A stretch of 36,770 nt of DNA, from assembly GCA_913031625.1 (NCBI GenBank), contig CAJWGB010000001.1:116533-153302 (forward strand), written 5' to 3'. The DNA is from an uncultured Planctomycetaceae bacterium (GTDB taxonomy: Bacteria > Planctomycetota > Planctomycetia > Planctomycetales > Planctomycetaceae). Made by a program: the position numbers and the translations under genes. The notes below the pieces were generated by a model. That model ran no database searches and was not told where the DNA came from. It saw nothing but the letters and a program-made list of their open reading frames with translations. Shown here piece after piece: positions 1 through 8,001 of this stretch (position 1 is the stretch's first letter; every line of letters begins with the position of its first letter).

Positions 1-2
1 AT

Positions 3-470
<468 letters not shown>

Positions 471-532
471 TAGAAGTTGCGCTCTCGTCGCCTAAGGTCG
501 CTTAAGACAACGAGGCTGAAGTTCTGTTAATG

Positions 533-583
533 AAAAATGCCATCGGAAGCTGCTGACGGATCAGCAGCCACGATGGCATTGTT
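533..583 (-). terminator. Two-tier intrinsic terminator between convergent genes
   Basis: The outer stem AATGCCATCG (536-545) pairs perfectly with 571-580. The inner stem GCTGCTGA (549-556) pairs perfectly with 561-568 around a CGGA tetraloop. Only a GAA/CA internal loop separates them. Read on the minus strand, the hairpin is followed directly by a T5 run, so it fits best as the terminator of the HTH-receiver gene. On the plus strand it is followed by GTTTC and could also serve the S9 peptidase gene. Confidence 0.75.
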
Positions 584-619
584 TCAAGACAAGACCGAAG
601 TCTCATCGTTTCAGCTAAC

Positions 620-1192
620 CTAGGCCAGCTGCTTTCGTCGGTTTACGAGCGTCCGAATTCGTTCGGCCAGCAGAGCTGCGTCGAATGGCTTTCGGAACGT
701 TTCGTTGAAGACGGTCCGGTCGAAACCGGAAGCATTGTCTTCGTCACTCAGAAGACCAATCAGAACGGTTTCTTCGTATTCACCGTTCTTCTTGAGATTC
801 TGTGCGATCATCAAAGCTTCTTCGCGGCCCATAACAAAGTCGATCACCACGCAATCGGGGTGAACAGACTCAGCCTGGATTCCGGCTTCAAAGCCACTGG
901 CGGCAGTTTCGATCTTAAAGTCGTCGTTGGCCATCATCTCATCAAGACTCGTACGAGTCATCATGTCAGAACCAACGAGCAGGATCTTACCCATCGCTTC
1001 GTCTTCCAGTTCACCGAGTGGCATCCCGTGTTCCTTAAGGAACCGAATCAGATGTTCGCGTGGGATGCGCCGGTCCTGTGAACCAGGAATTCGATAGCCT
1101 CGAAGTCGTCCGGAATCGAACCACTTTGAAACCGTCCGCGGGGCAACTTTACAGATCTTAGCTACCTGTCCAGTAGTGAAGATCGTTTTCAT
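620..1192 (-). CDS. Helix-turn-helix regulator with C-terminal receiver-like domain
   Basis: A 190-residue protein with an N-terminal MerR/excisionase-type helix-turn-helix (residues about 4-55, including VAKICKVAPRTVSKWF and a basic wing RIPGSQDRRIP) followed by a CheY-like receiver domain (about 68-185). The order is the reverse of ordinary response regulators. In the receiver, the expected phospho-acceptor Asp (D118 in VIDF), a Ser at the switch position (S149) and the conserved Lys (K168 in FRKPF) are visible. The Mg-binding acidic pair after beta-1 reads G74-S75 instead of Asp-Asp. I chose the ATG at 1192 because GGAGAG lies 7 nt upstream; an upstream TTG would overlap that ribosome-binding site. 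No histidine kinase is nearby, so any partner is unlinked. It probably binds DNA in the cytoplasm; its targets are unknown. Confidence 0.85.
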   Translation of the reverse strand: MKTIFTTGQVAKICKVAPRTVSKWFDSGRLRGYRIPGSQDRRIPREHLIRFLKEHGMPLGELEDEAMGKILLVGSDMMTRTSLDEMMANDDFKIETAASGFEAGIQAESVHPDCVVIDFVMGREEALMIAQNLKKNGEYEETVLIGLLSDEDNASGFDRTVFNETFRKPFDAALLAERIRTLVNRRKQLA

Positions 1193-1499
1193 GGGCGGGC
1201 TCTCCAATCAATTCTCACTTCACAACCCGGCATTCCATCCTGAAATACCGAATCGTCACCCCCTACTCTCCAACCGCGGAAGATTTCCAGCCGTGAAGCC
1301 GGTTATCTAACGTCGTGTGACCGCAAATCGGAATACGGGTCGGGGAAGTGACAGGGGTCCAACTTGAGCTGCGTGCGGGCAACCCTGTGCCATCACATGA
1401 CACATTGGTGGGGAAGTCGAAAACCGAAGAACTCACACCCGAATAAACGGGCATGCGAACATACTGGCAGAATCCATTCTGCACGCTCGAACTTCTAAT

Positions 1500-1745
1500 T
1501 CCCCCTTTAGGTGAATGACGCCCATCATGTTCCTAGCCTCCCTACAGCAAACATCGGGTCGTTTGCTGCCACAACAGGATCCATTCACCTAGGCCAGTCA
1601 TCGTCCATCCGGTAGGGACGACTTTAACCTTCTTAACAGAGCTGCTCCTCATAAGGTCAGTACCGGATATTATGGAGCTGCGCTCTCGCTGCTTTAGACT
1701 AATCGCCTATGGTCGAGCTTCGCAGCGGCTAAGGTCCAGCTCCGA
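1500..1745. ncRNA. Candidate structured RNA element, class not recognised
   Basis: This lies within a ~1.09 kb stretch (1193-2281) without a convincing gene. Arm A (1506-1593): TAGGTGAATG at 1508-1517 pairs perfectly with 1582-1591, with two G-T pairs extending outward. A middle helix 1524-1531/1573-1580 pairs at 7 of 8 positions. The inner helix CAGCAAAC (1545-1552) pairs perfectly with 1561-1568 around an 8-nt loop. A small hairpin follows (1601-1606/1616-1621). Module B: GGAGCTG (1674-1680) pairs with 1737-1743, enclosing CGCTGC (1687-1692) with 1722-1727. TCCCTAC (1539-1545) is fully complementary to 1612-1618, so a pseudoknot is possible. I did not find the conserved cores of RNase P RNA, tmRNA or SRP RNA. 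The strand is undetermined. The stems are seen in the sequence; transcription is inferred. Confidence 0.4.
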
Positions 1746-1826
1746 TAAGCAGGCCAGCAGGATGACTGGGCAGAATCATAAGAGTCGCCACAAATAGTCA
1801 CGGGCCAATCAGGAGAGGGTTGCCTG

Positions 1827-2066
1827 ATGACCGCACAGGTTTTGTCCGGGAGCATGGATAGAATCCCGCAGCAATCAGCCAGTGATTCTTTGCAGGACTT
1901 TTTACAGAATGATGAGGCTTGCCACTTTACCCTCTGCGGGGGAGGGGCCGTCGAGAAACTTCGCATCAATGAGTGTGATGTGAAAGCTGCTCGATCAATG
2001 CGGCCCTGCAGGCATGGTGGGTGCTGTGGAGGAAGAGATGGGAGGATCTACCCAGCATGCTTTTGA
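1827..2066 (+). CDS. Possible small hypothetical protein (doubtful)
   Basis: A 79-codon open frame with AGGAG about 10 nt upstream of its ATG. The first ~55 residues have ordinary composition (acidic and polar, with QDFLQNDEACHF). The last ~20 are Cys/Gly/Arg-rich and look like out-of-frame reading. From about 1982 the +1 frame continues with more protein-like text, including GMVGAVEEEMGG, and stops near 2141. That would fit a decayed gene carrying a frameshift, but chance is equally possible. I recognise no family. Treat this as a weak call; the rest of 1193-2281 outside the structured element shows nothing I can name. Confidence 0.2.
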   Translation: MTAQVLSGSMDRIPQQSASDSLQDFLQNDEACHFTLCGGGAVEKLRINECDVKAARSMRPCRHGGCCGGRDGRIYPACF

Positions 2067-2281
2067 CATGTTGTTGCCACGGACACGTGAATTCGGAATC
2101 CGTGCTGTAATTCTGTGGGTAAGGATCATTCCCACACTATGACTGAAGGTCAGGTTCGGCAATTTGTGCGAAAACCCGGAGAATTGTGAACCATGTGTGA
2201 GCAATTCCACCTGAAAGTGTATCGACCAACTCCGTGGCAGCGATCCCTGGCTGCCGAAACATGGCTCAACTGTAATTCAGC

Positions 2282-2884
2282 ATGAGAACCGCCAAACACA
2301 TTCTGATTTTGATGTGCCTGATCGGGGCCTCCACCGTGGAGATTCCACAGGCACCCGAATCAAAGGTGGGAAAAAAAATCTCAGACCACGATTCGGCTTC
2401 GATTCGTCCCATCCGGTTGGCTCACAGTGAAGATGGTTCGTCGAACCGCGCTCATGCCCATCCCCATGGCGATAAAGTTTGCGCATCCGGTTGCTCCGTC
2501 AGTAACCACCCTACTCCCACATTGACCCAGGACCACTTCAATCAGTTGATCACGGCACTCACATGGAATGCTGCAGACACAACAGCGATTAATGAATTGC
2601 TGTACTATGGTCCTCAGGCAAGGGCGCGACTTCTTTCTCCCTCAGACGAGCTATCGTCCGAGCTTCGGCAATACCTGCTGACTGAGCTCTCAAAGTCACA
2701 GGCCGTTGTCCAGCTGCGTCTTGTCGATCTGGATTCCTCAGACGTGATTGCCAGCCTGCCATCGCAGGCTGTTCCACTCGACCTGAGGCACGAATTTGAT
2801 CTGATTGAACGTGACATTCCGTCGCTGACTGCAAGCGGCACAATCAAGCGAGTCGGTCGGCATCGACTCTGGAGCCGGCTCTGA
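2282..2884 (+). CDS. Secreted hypothetical protein with His/Cys cluster
   Basis: A 200-residue protein I do not recognise. The N-terminus (MRTAKHILILMCLIGAST) looks like a signal peptide or short membrane anchor. A low-complexity stretch follows with a His/Cys cluster (H58, H60, H62, C67, C71) that could bind metal; this is inference. Residues about 80-190 look folded and mostly helical, with a motif FNQLITALTW and a Leu-rich, charged region that could resemble one or two HEAT-like helical pairs. No good ribosome-binding site precedes the ATG. The next gene, 149 nt downstream on the same strand, also encodes an exported protein with helical repeats, so the two may be co-transcribed, although a small hairpin (2911-2925) lies between them. 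Confidence 0.6.
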   Translation: MRTAKHILILMCLIGASTVEIPQAPESKVGKKISDHDSASIRPIRLAHSEDGSSNRAHAHPHGDKVCASGCSVSNHPTPTLTQDHFNQLITALTWNAADTTAINELLYYGPQARARLLSPSDELSSELRQYLLTELSKSQAVVQLRLVDLDSSDVIASLPSQAVPLDLRHEFDLIERDIPSLTASGTIKRVGRHRLWSRL

Positions 2885-2910
2885 CTTGAAAGTCGGCACT
2901 TTGTTGCCGG

Positions 2911-2925
2911 ACCGTGGTTCACGGT
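2911..2925 (+). terminator. Small hairpin between two exported-protein genes
   Basis: ACCGTG (2911-2916) pairs perfectly with CACGGT (2920-2925) around a 3-nt loop, 27 nt after the upstream stop codon. TCTTA follows, without a full T-run. It could be a weak terminator or a processing site. Confidence 0.3.
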
Positions 2926-3033
2926 TCTTAAGTCTGATCACTGGACGACTCTCGACAGGATCTGGATCAGTGACGGCATCACGAACCGTCGTGCGCGACT
3001 GGAAATGAAAGTTCACCTTCAGGAGTCTGAAAA

Positions 3034-5658
3034 ATGAACCATCTTACTCAAACTGGCCATACGACATTTCACAGATGTTTTCGCGCGCTTGTCCTTCTGA
3101 CGCTCGCTTCGACTGCATTTGGCGATCCGTGTGGCATGGTGCCTCCTATCCATATCACAGGTCAGGGGCAGCTTCAGCGGATTGGTCTGCAGAAAACATA
3201 TGTTTTCTTCAGGGATGGAGTGGAAACATTTGTCATTCGGCCGGGATTCAAGGGGTCTGTGGAGGAGTTTGGAATGCTGATTCCATTTCCGTCGCCCCCA
3301 GCCCTTCGCAAGGTTCCCGATGATACGTTTGCTCATATTGCTGCGGCCGTGGACCCACCGGAAGTCGTCGTCGACCTGACTCCTCGAGTCTTTAATAAGA
3401 CTACTTCTGATGTAGAAGACGGTGAAGTGGCGCTTCCAGAGTCTTCCATGAGTCTGTCAAACAGCGTCACCGTGATTAAGCGGGAAGCGGTGGGGATGTA
3501 CGAGGTTGCGGTTCTGGAGGCTGGCAGCGCTGAGGCACTTAATATGTGGATGACTGATCATGGGTATCGTTATCCCAAAGGGATGGATGGTGTCTGTGAA
3601 GACTACATTGCTCACAAGTGGTGCTTCGTGGCCGTCAAAACGCGTGTGGGGCAGAAGTCCGGAGTGGATGCTCGTCCGGGGATGACTCAGGCGAACGCGG
3701 CACTGGATCCCGGAGCGTCGTTCGACGGTCATGTGCAGGGGATGGGATTTCGGTTTCGTTCAAAGGAACTTGTGGTTCCGATGAGACTATCTGCCTTTAA
3801 CGAAGGAGACCTCCACAACGTTGTTTACCTGCTGACCGATGAGCCGATGAAAGCGCGTGACCTTCCGGCCCGGCATGTGGCCCGACAGATTTCCGGAAAG
3901 GAACTGGTCCGCAATCTGACTCAGTTGTTACCGCTCCGAATCATTGGAGGGCGGTACGAAGACATTCCGGAAAACCGTCGTCGAACACTCAGGCAGGAAC
4001 GCAACCCGGTACCGCGCAATGGGATCGCAAAGGATCTTTTTGCCGGAGATCTGCTGGCGGCGTCGACAGGTAAGCTGAGCCACGGCCACGAGGAGATGGA
4101 GAAGGAACTTCTTGATATTGGAGAACGTCTTGGTCTGAGAGGAGTCGAGATTGATGGGATGCACGAAGAAGCCATTCAGGGGGACCGTGACGCACTGTTT
4201 GCCGATGCTCTTGCTGATCTCGAATCGATGACGCTGACGGTCATTGACGGTGACTTTGACAGAGAAGTGATCTCTGAGCAGAACATATATTTTACCAGCT
4301 ATGAAATGAATCCCGCGTCCAACTCGGCGGATTCATACAACGCGCGGATGTTCGGGCCGGGTGCGAGTGATGACCCTGGCTCAAAAAAGTCAGTCGTGCC
4401 GCCTGCGATTGTCATCGACGATTCTGAGCATGGCCGCCTGATTCTGCAGGAAGGGGAGTCGTCACTGAAGACTTCGCTGCTGATTGGGATCGCTGTGACT
4501 GTGAGTGTCGTGTTTGTTGCAGTCGCACTGCTGAGAAAAGGACGAGGCGCAGTGATTCTCTGCCTGATCTCAATTGCTGGTATGTCCGCGGTCATTGTGG
4601 AGGCAGATGAAGGTAAGGATCAGCCCGTTCAGGAACCTGATCAGTCAAAAGGGAAAGAACTCCCTTCCGGAACGGAGTCCACAGGTCCTGGCAATCCACA
4701 GGAGGCTCTGGGTAAAGTTTCAAAGATCATTGATGAGATTCAGGCAGGCTCGGATCGTGCGGCGGCAATTCGATCGATCCGCGAACTGGGAGACGATTCT
4801 GTGCAGGCGCTGATCGACGTCGTCAGAATCGACAGTAACATCGCGCGGCGTGGCTGGGCTGTGATCTGTCTGAACGAATTGAATTCAGCAAAGTCCACAG
4901 CCGCTCTGGACAGAATCATTAACGCTCCTGAGTTGCCTCACCTGATTCATACATGGGCGGCTGCTGCCCGGGTTGATGATATGACTCACGTGGAAGACCT
5001 ACAGCAGTTTGCCGGACTCTGCAATCAGTACCCGGCTCTGCGACGACCATTTCTGCTGCAGATTGAACGAATGGCTCAGGAGCAGGACCGTGTTGAGCTC
5101 TATGAACACCTGCTGACGTTTATGGTGACCGACTATCGAATGCAGCAGTCTCTTGCGCCGGTAATGTTGAATGCTTCTCCCGGGCAGCTGGCGCAGATCT
5201 TGATGAAGTCCAGGAACATAGACGTCCGCCGCCAGGCAGCCGCATGGCTGGCGACCCAGAAACAGCACGGCAATACACAGGTCAACAATCTGCTGACATC
5301 GGCTCTCCGGTTCACCCGGGATGCCAAAACGGTGCCCTGGGCCAATGGCCCCCTGTTTCTTCCGGCCGTTAAATGGAATCGAAAGGAAGCATTGGCACTC
5401 GGGGACGAATTGACGGCATGGTTTGTCTGGTGCTCTGAAAATCAGCAACCGGAAGAAATCCAGAAGATCAAAACTGCTCTGAGCAGCATTCAGCTCATGC
5501 AGGCCGCCGGTTACCGCAATCTTTCCGATAACCTCAATGACTGGCTGACGACGTGGGAGCGTGTCACTGGTGCGGATGCGATGGCAAAGCTGATGGATCG
5601 AACCGGATATAAGTTTACACCGGCAAGGCTGGAACCCACTGGTTCGGCGGACAACTAA
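3034..5658 (+). CDS. DUF2330 domain membrane protein with C-terminal HEAT-like repeats
   Basis: An 874-residue protein with an export signal (residues 1-31, cleavage likely after STAFG). An N-terminal DUF2330-type domain starts right after it (DPCGMVPP, then FFRDGVETFVIRP and FGMLIPFPSPP), and the domain region runs to about residue 290. A long charged region follows to about 470. Two hydrophobic segments (about 478-498 and 506-523) are separated by a short basic loop. The C-terminal ~330 residues begin with an acidic, Pro-rich linker and continue with helical repeats resembling HEAT/PBS repeats (GDDSVQALIDVVR, then RRGWAVICLNEL). AGGAG stands about 9 nt before the ATG. The architecture suggests a sensor or scaffold in the cell envelope, but the function of DUF2330 is unknown. 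The topology is inferred: both flanking domains could be on the same side if the hydrophobic pair forms a hairpin. Confidence 0.8.
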   Translation: MNHLTQTGHTTFHRCFRALVLLTLASTAFGDPCGMVPPIHITGQGQLQRIGLQKTYVFFRDGVETFVIRPGFKGSVEEFGMLIPFPSPPALRKVPDDTFAHIAAAVDPPEVVVDLTPRVFNKTTSDVEDGEVALPESSMSLSNSVTVIKREAVGMYEVAVLEAGSAEALNMWMTDHGYRYPKGMDGVCEDYIAHKWCFVAVKTRVGQKSGVDARPGMTQANAALDPGASFDGHVQGMGFRFRSKELVVPMRLSAFNEGDLHNVVYLLTDEPMKARDLPARHVARQISGKELVRNLTQLLPLRIIGGRYEDIPENRRRTLRQERNPVPRNGIAKDLFAGDLLAASTGKLSHGHEEMEKELLDIGERLGLRGVEIDGMHEEAIQGDRDALFADALADLESMTLTVIDGDFDREVISEQNIYFTSYEMNPASNSADSYNARMFGPGASDDPGSKKSVVPPAIVIDDSEHGRLILQEGESSLKTSLLIGIAVTVSVVFVAVALLRKGRGAVILCLISIAGMSAVIVEADEGKDQPVQEPDQSKGKELPSGTESTGPGNPQEALGKVSKIIDEIQAGSDRAAAIRSIRELGDDSVQALIDVVRIDSNIARRGWAVICLNELNSAKSTAALDRIINAPELPHLIHTWAAAARVDDMTHVEDLQQFAGLCNQYPALRRPFLLQIERMAQEQDRVELYEHLLTFMVTDYRMQQSLAPVMLNASPGQLAQILMKSRNIDVRRQAAAWLATQKQHGNTQVNNLLTSALRFTRDAKTVPWANGPLFLPAVKWNRKEALALGDELTAWFVWCSENQQPEEIQKIKTALSSIQLMQAAGYRNLSDNLNDWLTTWERVTGADAMAKLMDRTGYKFTPARLEPTGSADN

Positions 5659-5702
5659 GCCCGCCATTCCAGCCATTGCATCCGAGCGAACTCACTGCGG
5701 AC

Positions 5703-5729
5703 CGGGTTTCGGCTGGTTAGCGAAACCCG
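5703..5729 (+). terminator. Hairpin after the DUF2330 gene
   Basis: CGGGTTTCG (5703-5711) pairs perfectly with CGAAACCCG (5721-5729) around a 9-nt loop, about 45 nt after the stop codon. There is no T-run, so it may be a weak terminator or a 3'-end-protecting hairpin. It separates the DUF2330 gene from the lipid operon that starts at 5873. Confidence 0.4.
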
Positions 5730-5872
5730 ATGCCGGAAAATGCACGTTCAGTGGATCTCCTCAGCTGACGGACTGCCAAAACTGCAGATTCCGAGTTGCC
5801 ACTTGATGCAGTCTGTCTAAAACCACACCCGTCGGCCGACAGCCGATCACTCCGCGTGGCAGGGAGAGTTCT

Positions 5873-7159
5873 ATGAAAGTCGCAATTATCGGTACCGGAA
5901 TCTCCGGCCTGACATGCGCGCGACGCCTTGCCGATCACCACGAGGTCACGGTTTTTGAGGCCCGATCTCGCATTGGCGGCCACACCAACACTGTGCCGGT
6001 CACAGTGGGCGAACGACAGTTCCAGATTGATACTGGTTTCATCGTCTACAACGAGAGAACCTACCCGCACTTTACTCGCCTGCTGGATGAACTGAGGGTT
6101 AACACCCAACCCACGTCGATGAGTTTCAGCGTGCGGTGTGATCGCACGGGACTCGAGTATAACGGCACTAATCTGAACGGTGTCTTCGCGCAGCGCCGCA
6201 ATCTCATGCGTCCGTCATTCCTGCGTCTGCTTCGTGATATTCTGAAGTTTAATCGACGTGGTCCAACGGACGTGCATAAAGTGCCCACTCACCAGACTGT
6301 CGGTCAGTACATGGATGAGCATGGGTTTTCGCAGCAGTTTGCAGAGCAGTACCTGCTGCCCATGGGGGCGGCGATCTGGTCGTGTCCGTCGAAGACATTC
6401 GCAGAGTTCCCAATTCATTTTATCCTGGAATTTTATCACAACCATGGCCTGCTGGCATTGAGTAACAGGCCGGTTTGGCGAGTGATCGAGGGTGGTTCGA
6501 AGAATTATCTACCCGCGCTGACGGAACCGTTTCGAGACAGAATTCGAACATCCTGTCCGGTGAAGTCTGTCCGACGCTGTGAAGATCACGTGGATGTCAG
6601 TTTCGAAGGCGGTGAAGAGTCATTCGACGAAGTCGTATTTGCCTGTCACAGCAATCAGGCATTGCAGATGCTGGCGGATCCCGACGCCGAAGAAGTGAGT
6701 CTGCTGTCGGCCTTTCCGTGGAGTCGAAACACGGCCGTACTCCACACGGATGAATCTGTTCTTCCAAAGCGGCGGCGTGCATGGGCGAGCTGGAACTATC
6801 GAATTGGTCGGGAAGAAGAAACGCGTCCTACCGTCACGTACAACATGAATATCCTTCAGGGGATCAAGTCAGAGACGACGTTCTGCGTGACACTCAACGA
6901 TGACAACATAAACCCGGAGCTTATTCACGGGACATTTGAATATGAGCATCCAGTATTCACGACGTCCCGTGCGACATGGCAGGCAAGACACAATGAGTTT
7001 ATTCGTCGTCGCCGAACCTCATTCTGTGGAGCATGGTGGCGCAATGGATTTCACGAAGATGGTGTCGTAAGTGCTTTGACCGTGGCTCAGAAGTTCGGCA
7101 GCCATGAGCCTCCTCTACAGGAATGCAGCCCCGCTGAGTCGAATCGGGGGTTCACATGA
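5873..7159 (+). CDS. FAD-dependent amine oxidase-like oxidoreductase (COG2907 type)
   Basis: A 428-residue flavoprotein. The N-terminal dinucleotide-binding motif GTGISG (residues 7-12) is followed by the acidic end of beta-2 (FEARSRIGGHT), typical of flavin amine oxidase and phytoene desaturase-like enzymes. The motif IDTGFIVYNERTYPHF is characteristic of the subgroup that sits beside DUF1365 and cyclopropane-synthase-like genes. No signal peptide is seen, so it is probably cytoplasmic or at the inner face of the membrane. GGAGAG lies 4 nt before the ATG. It is the first gene of a six-gene operon; its stop overlaps the next start (ATGA at 7156-7159). Family and context suggest oxidation or desaturation of a fatty-acyl chain that the methyltransferase three genes in modifies. 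The substrate is inferred, not shown. Confidence 0.85.
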   Translation: MKVAIIGTGISGLTCARRLADHHEVTVFEARSRIGGHTNTVPVTVGERQFQIDTGFIVYNERTYPHFTRLLDELRVNTQPTSMSFSVRCDRTGLEYNGTNLNGVFAQRRNLMRPSFLRLLRDILKFNRRGPTDVHKVPTHQTVGQYMDEHGFSQQFAEQYLLPMGAAIWSCPSKTFAEFPIHFILEFYHNHGLLALSNRPVWRVIEGGSKNYLPALTEPFRDRIRTSCPVKSVRRCEDHVDVSFEGGEESFDEVVFACHSNQALQMLADPDAEEVSLLSAFPWSRNTAVLHTDESVLPKRRRAWASWNYRIGREEETRPTVTYNMNILQGIKSETTFCVTLNDDNINPELIHGTFEYEHPVFTTSRATWQARHNEFIRRRRTSFCGAWWRNGFHEDGVVSALTVAQKFGSHEPPLQECSPAESNRGFT

Positions 7160-7992
7160 CGGTAACCCAATCCCCAGCGCGCGTGTCGTCGCTGAGTCAT
7201 CAGATTCCCGAACCTGGCTTCTATGAAGGAATCGTCCATCACCGCAGACATCGCCCGAAGCTGCATGAGTTTCGGTATGGGGTATGCCTGTTCTGGTTCA
7301 ATGTGGATGAGCCCCAGCAGTTGTTTCGATATCCGGGGGTACTTTCGAGTGCGCTGCTTTCTCTCATGAGGTATCGGTCGAATGACTACGGCACCGGCGA
7401 AGCCTGCTCGCTGTCAAGCCAGGTCCGGGAGCGCGTCCGGCAGCAGGTCGGTGTTGCTGTCGATGGTCCAGTGTATCTGCTGACTCAGGTTCGCAACCTG
7501 GGATACATCTTTAATCCTCTTTCCATCTACTACTGCTACAACAGTCAGCATGAGCTGGTGGCAACTGTTTCCGAAGTCACCAATACGCCCTGGGGCGAGC
7601 GATTCTGGTACGTCAATGAGTATGCCCCGAAAGATGCTGTCTGTCGTCATCAGTGCGCCAAACAGTTTCATGTATCTCCGTTTATGGAGATGGAGCAAAC
7701 GTACCAGTGGCGAATGACGCGTCCCGGAAAACGTCTTTCCGTTCATCTCGCCAGCCAGGACAACGATGGCCGGATGTTTGAATCAACTCTTGTGCTGAAA
7801 CACAGAGCGATGCACGTCAGCCTCATTCCCCGGTTGCTCTCGCGGTGGTCAGTAATGACGCTGCGGATTACAGCAGCAATCTATTGGCAGGCGGTTCGCC
7901 TGTGGTTGAAAAAAATTCCGTTTGTCCCTCACCCTGGCAAGCAAACGTCTGCGGCAACTGTGCCGGCGACGACTGATCTTCCTGTTTCCTGA
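7156..7992 (+). CDS. DUF1365 family protein
   Basis: A 278-residue protein of the DUF1365 (COG3496) family. Recognisable stretches are HHRRHRPKLHEFRYGVCLFW near the N-terminus, GYIFNPLSIYYCY in the middle and EVTNTPWGERFWYV after it. The His-rich start and the conserved NPLS/TPWG blocks are family hallmarks; the biochemical role is not established. It overlaps the oxidoreductase gene by 4 nt (ATGA), suggesting translational coupling, and the methyltransferase begins 9 nt after its stop. Across bacteria this family nearly always travels with these two neighbours, so it is likely an accessory or catalytic partner in fatty-acid modification. No membrane segment is clear, although residues about 228-250 are moderately hydrophobic. 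Confidence 0.85.
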   Translation: MTVTQSPARVSSLSHQIPEPGFYEGIVHHRRHRPKLHEFRYGVCLFWFNVDEPQQLFRYPGVLSSALLSLMRYRSNDYGTGEACSLSSQVRERVRQQVGVAVDGPVYLLTQVRNLGYIFNPLSIYYCYNSQHELVATVSEVTNTPWGERFWYVNEYAPKDAVCRHQCAKQFHVSPFMEMEQTYQWRMTRPGKRLSVHLASQDNDGRMFESTLVLKHRAMHVSLIPRLLSRWSVMTLRITAAIYWQAVRLWLKKIPFVPHPGKQTSAATVPATTDLPVS

Positions 7993-8001
7993 GTAACAAC
8001 G

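Noticed and set aside
1263-1484. 73-codon minus-strand frame upstream of the HTH-receiver gene
   Set aside because: It has poor composition, no ribosome-binding site and no family resemblance.
1500-1830. Known RNA classes (RNase P RNA, tmRNA, SRP RNA, 6S RNA) as identity of the structured element
   Set aside because: I looked for their conserved core strings and tmRNA-type ends on both strands and did not find them; arm A is too short for a 6S-type rod.
4999-5676. 225-codon minus-strand frame opposite the DUF2330 gene
   Set aside because: It is antisense to a well-supported gene and has the His/Arg/Gln-rich composition of a reverse-frame shadow.
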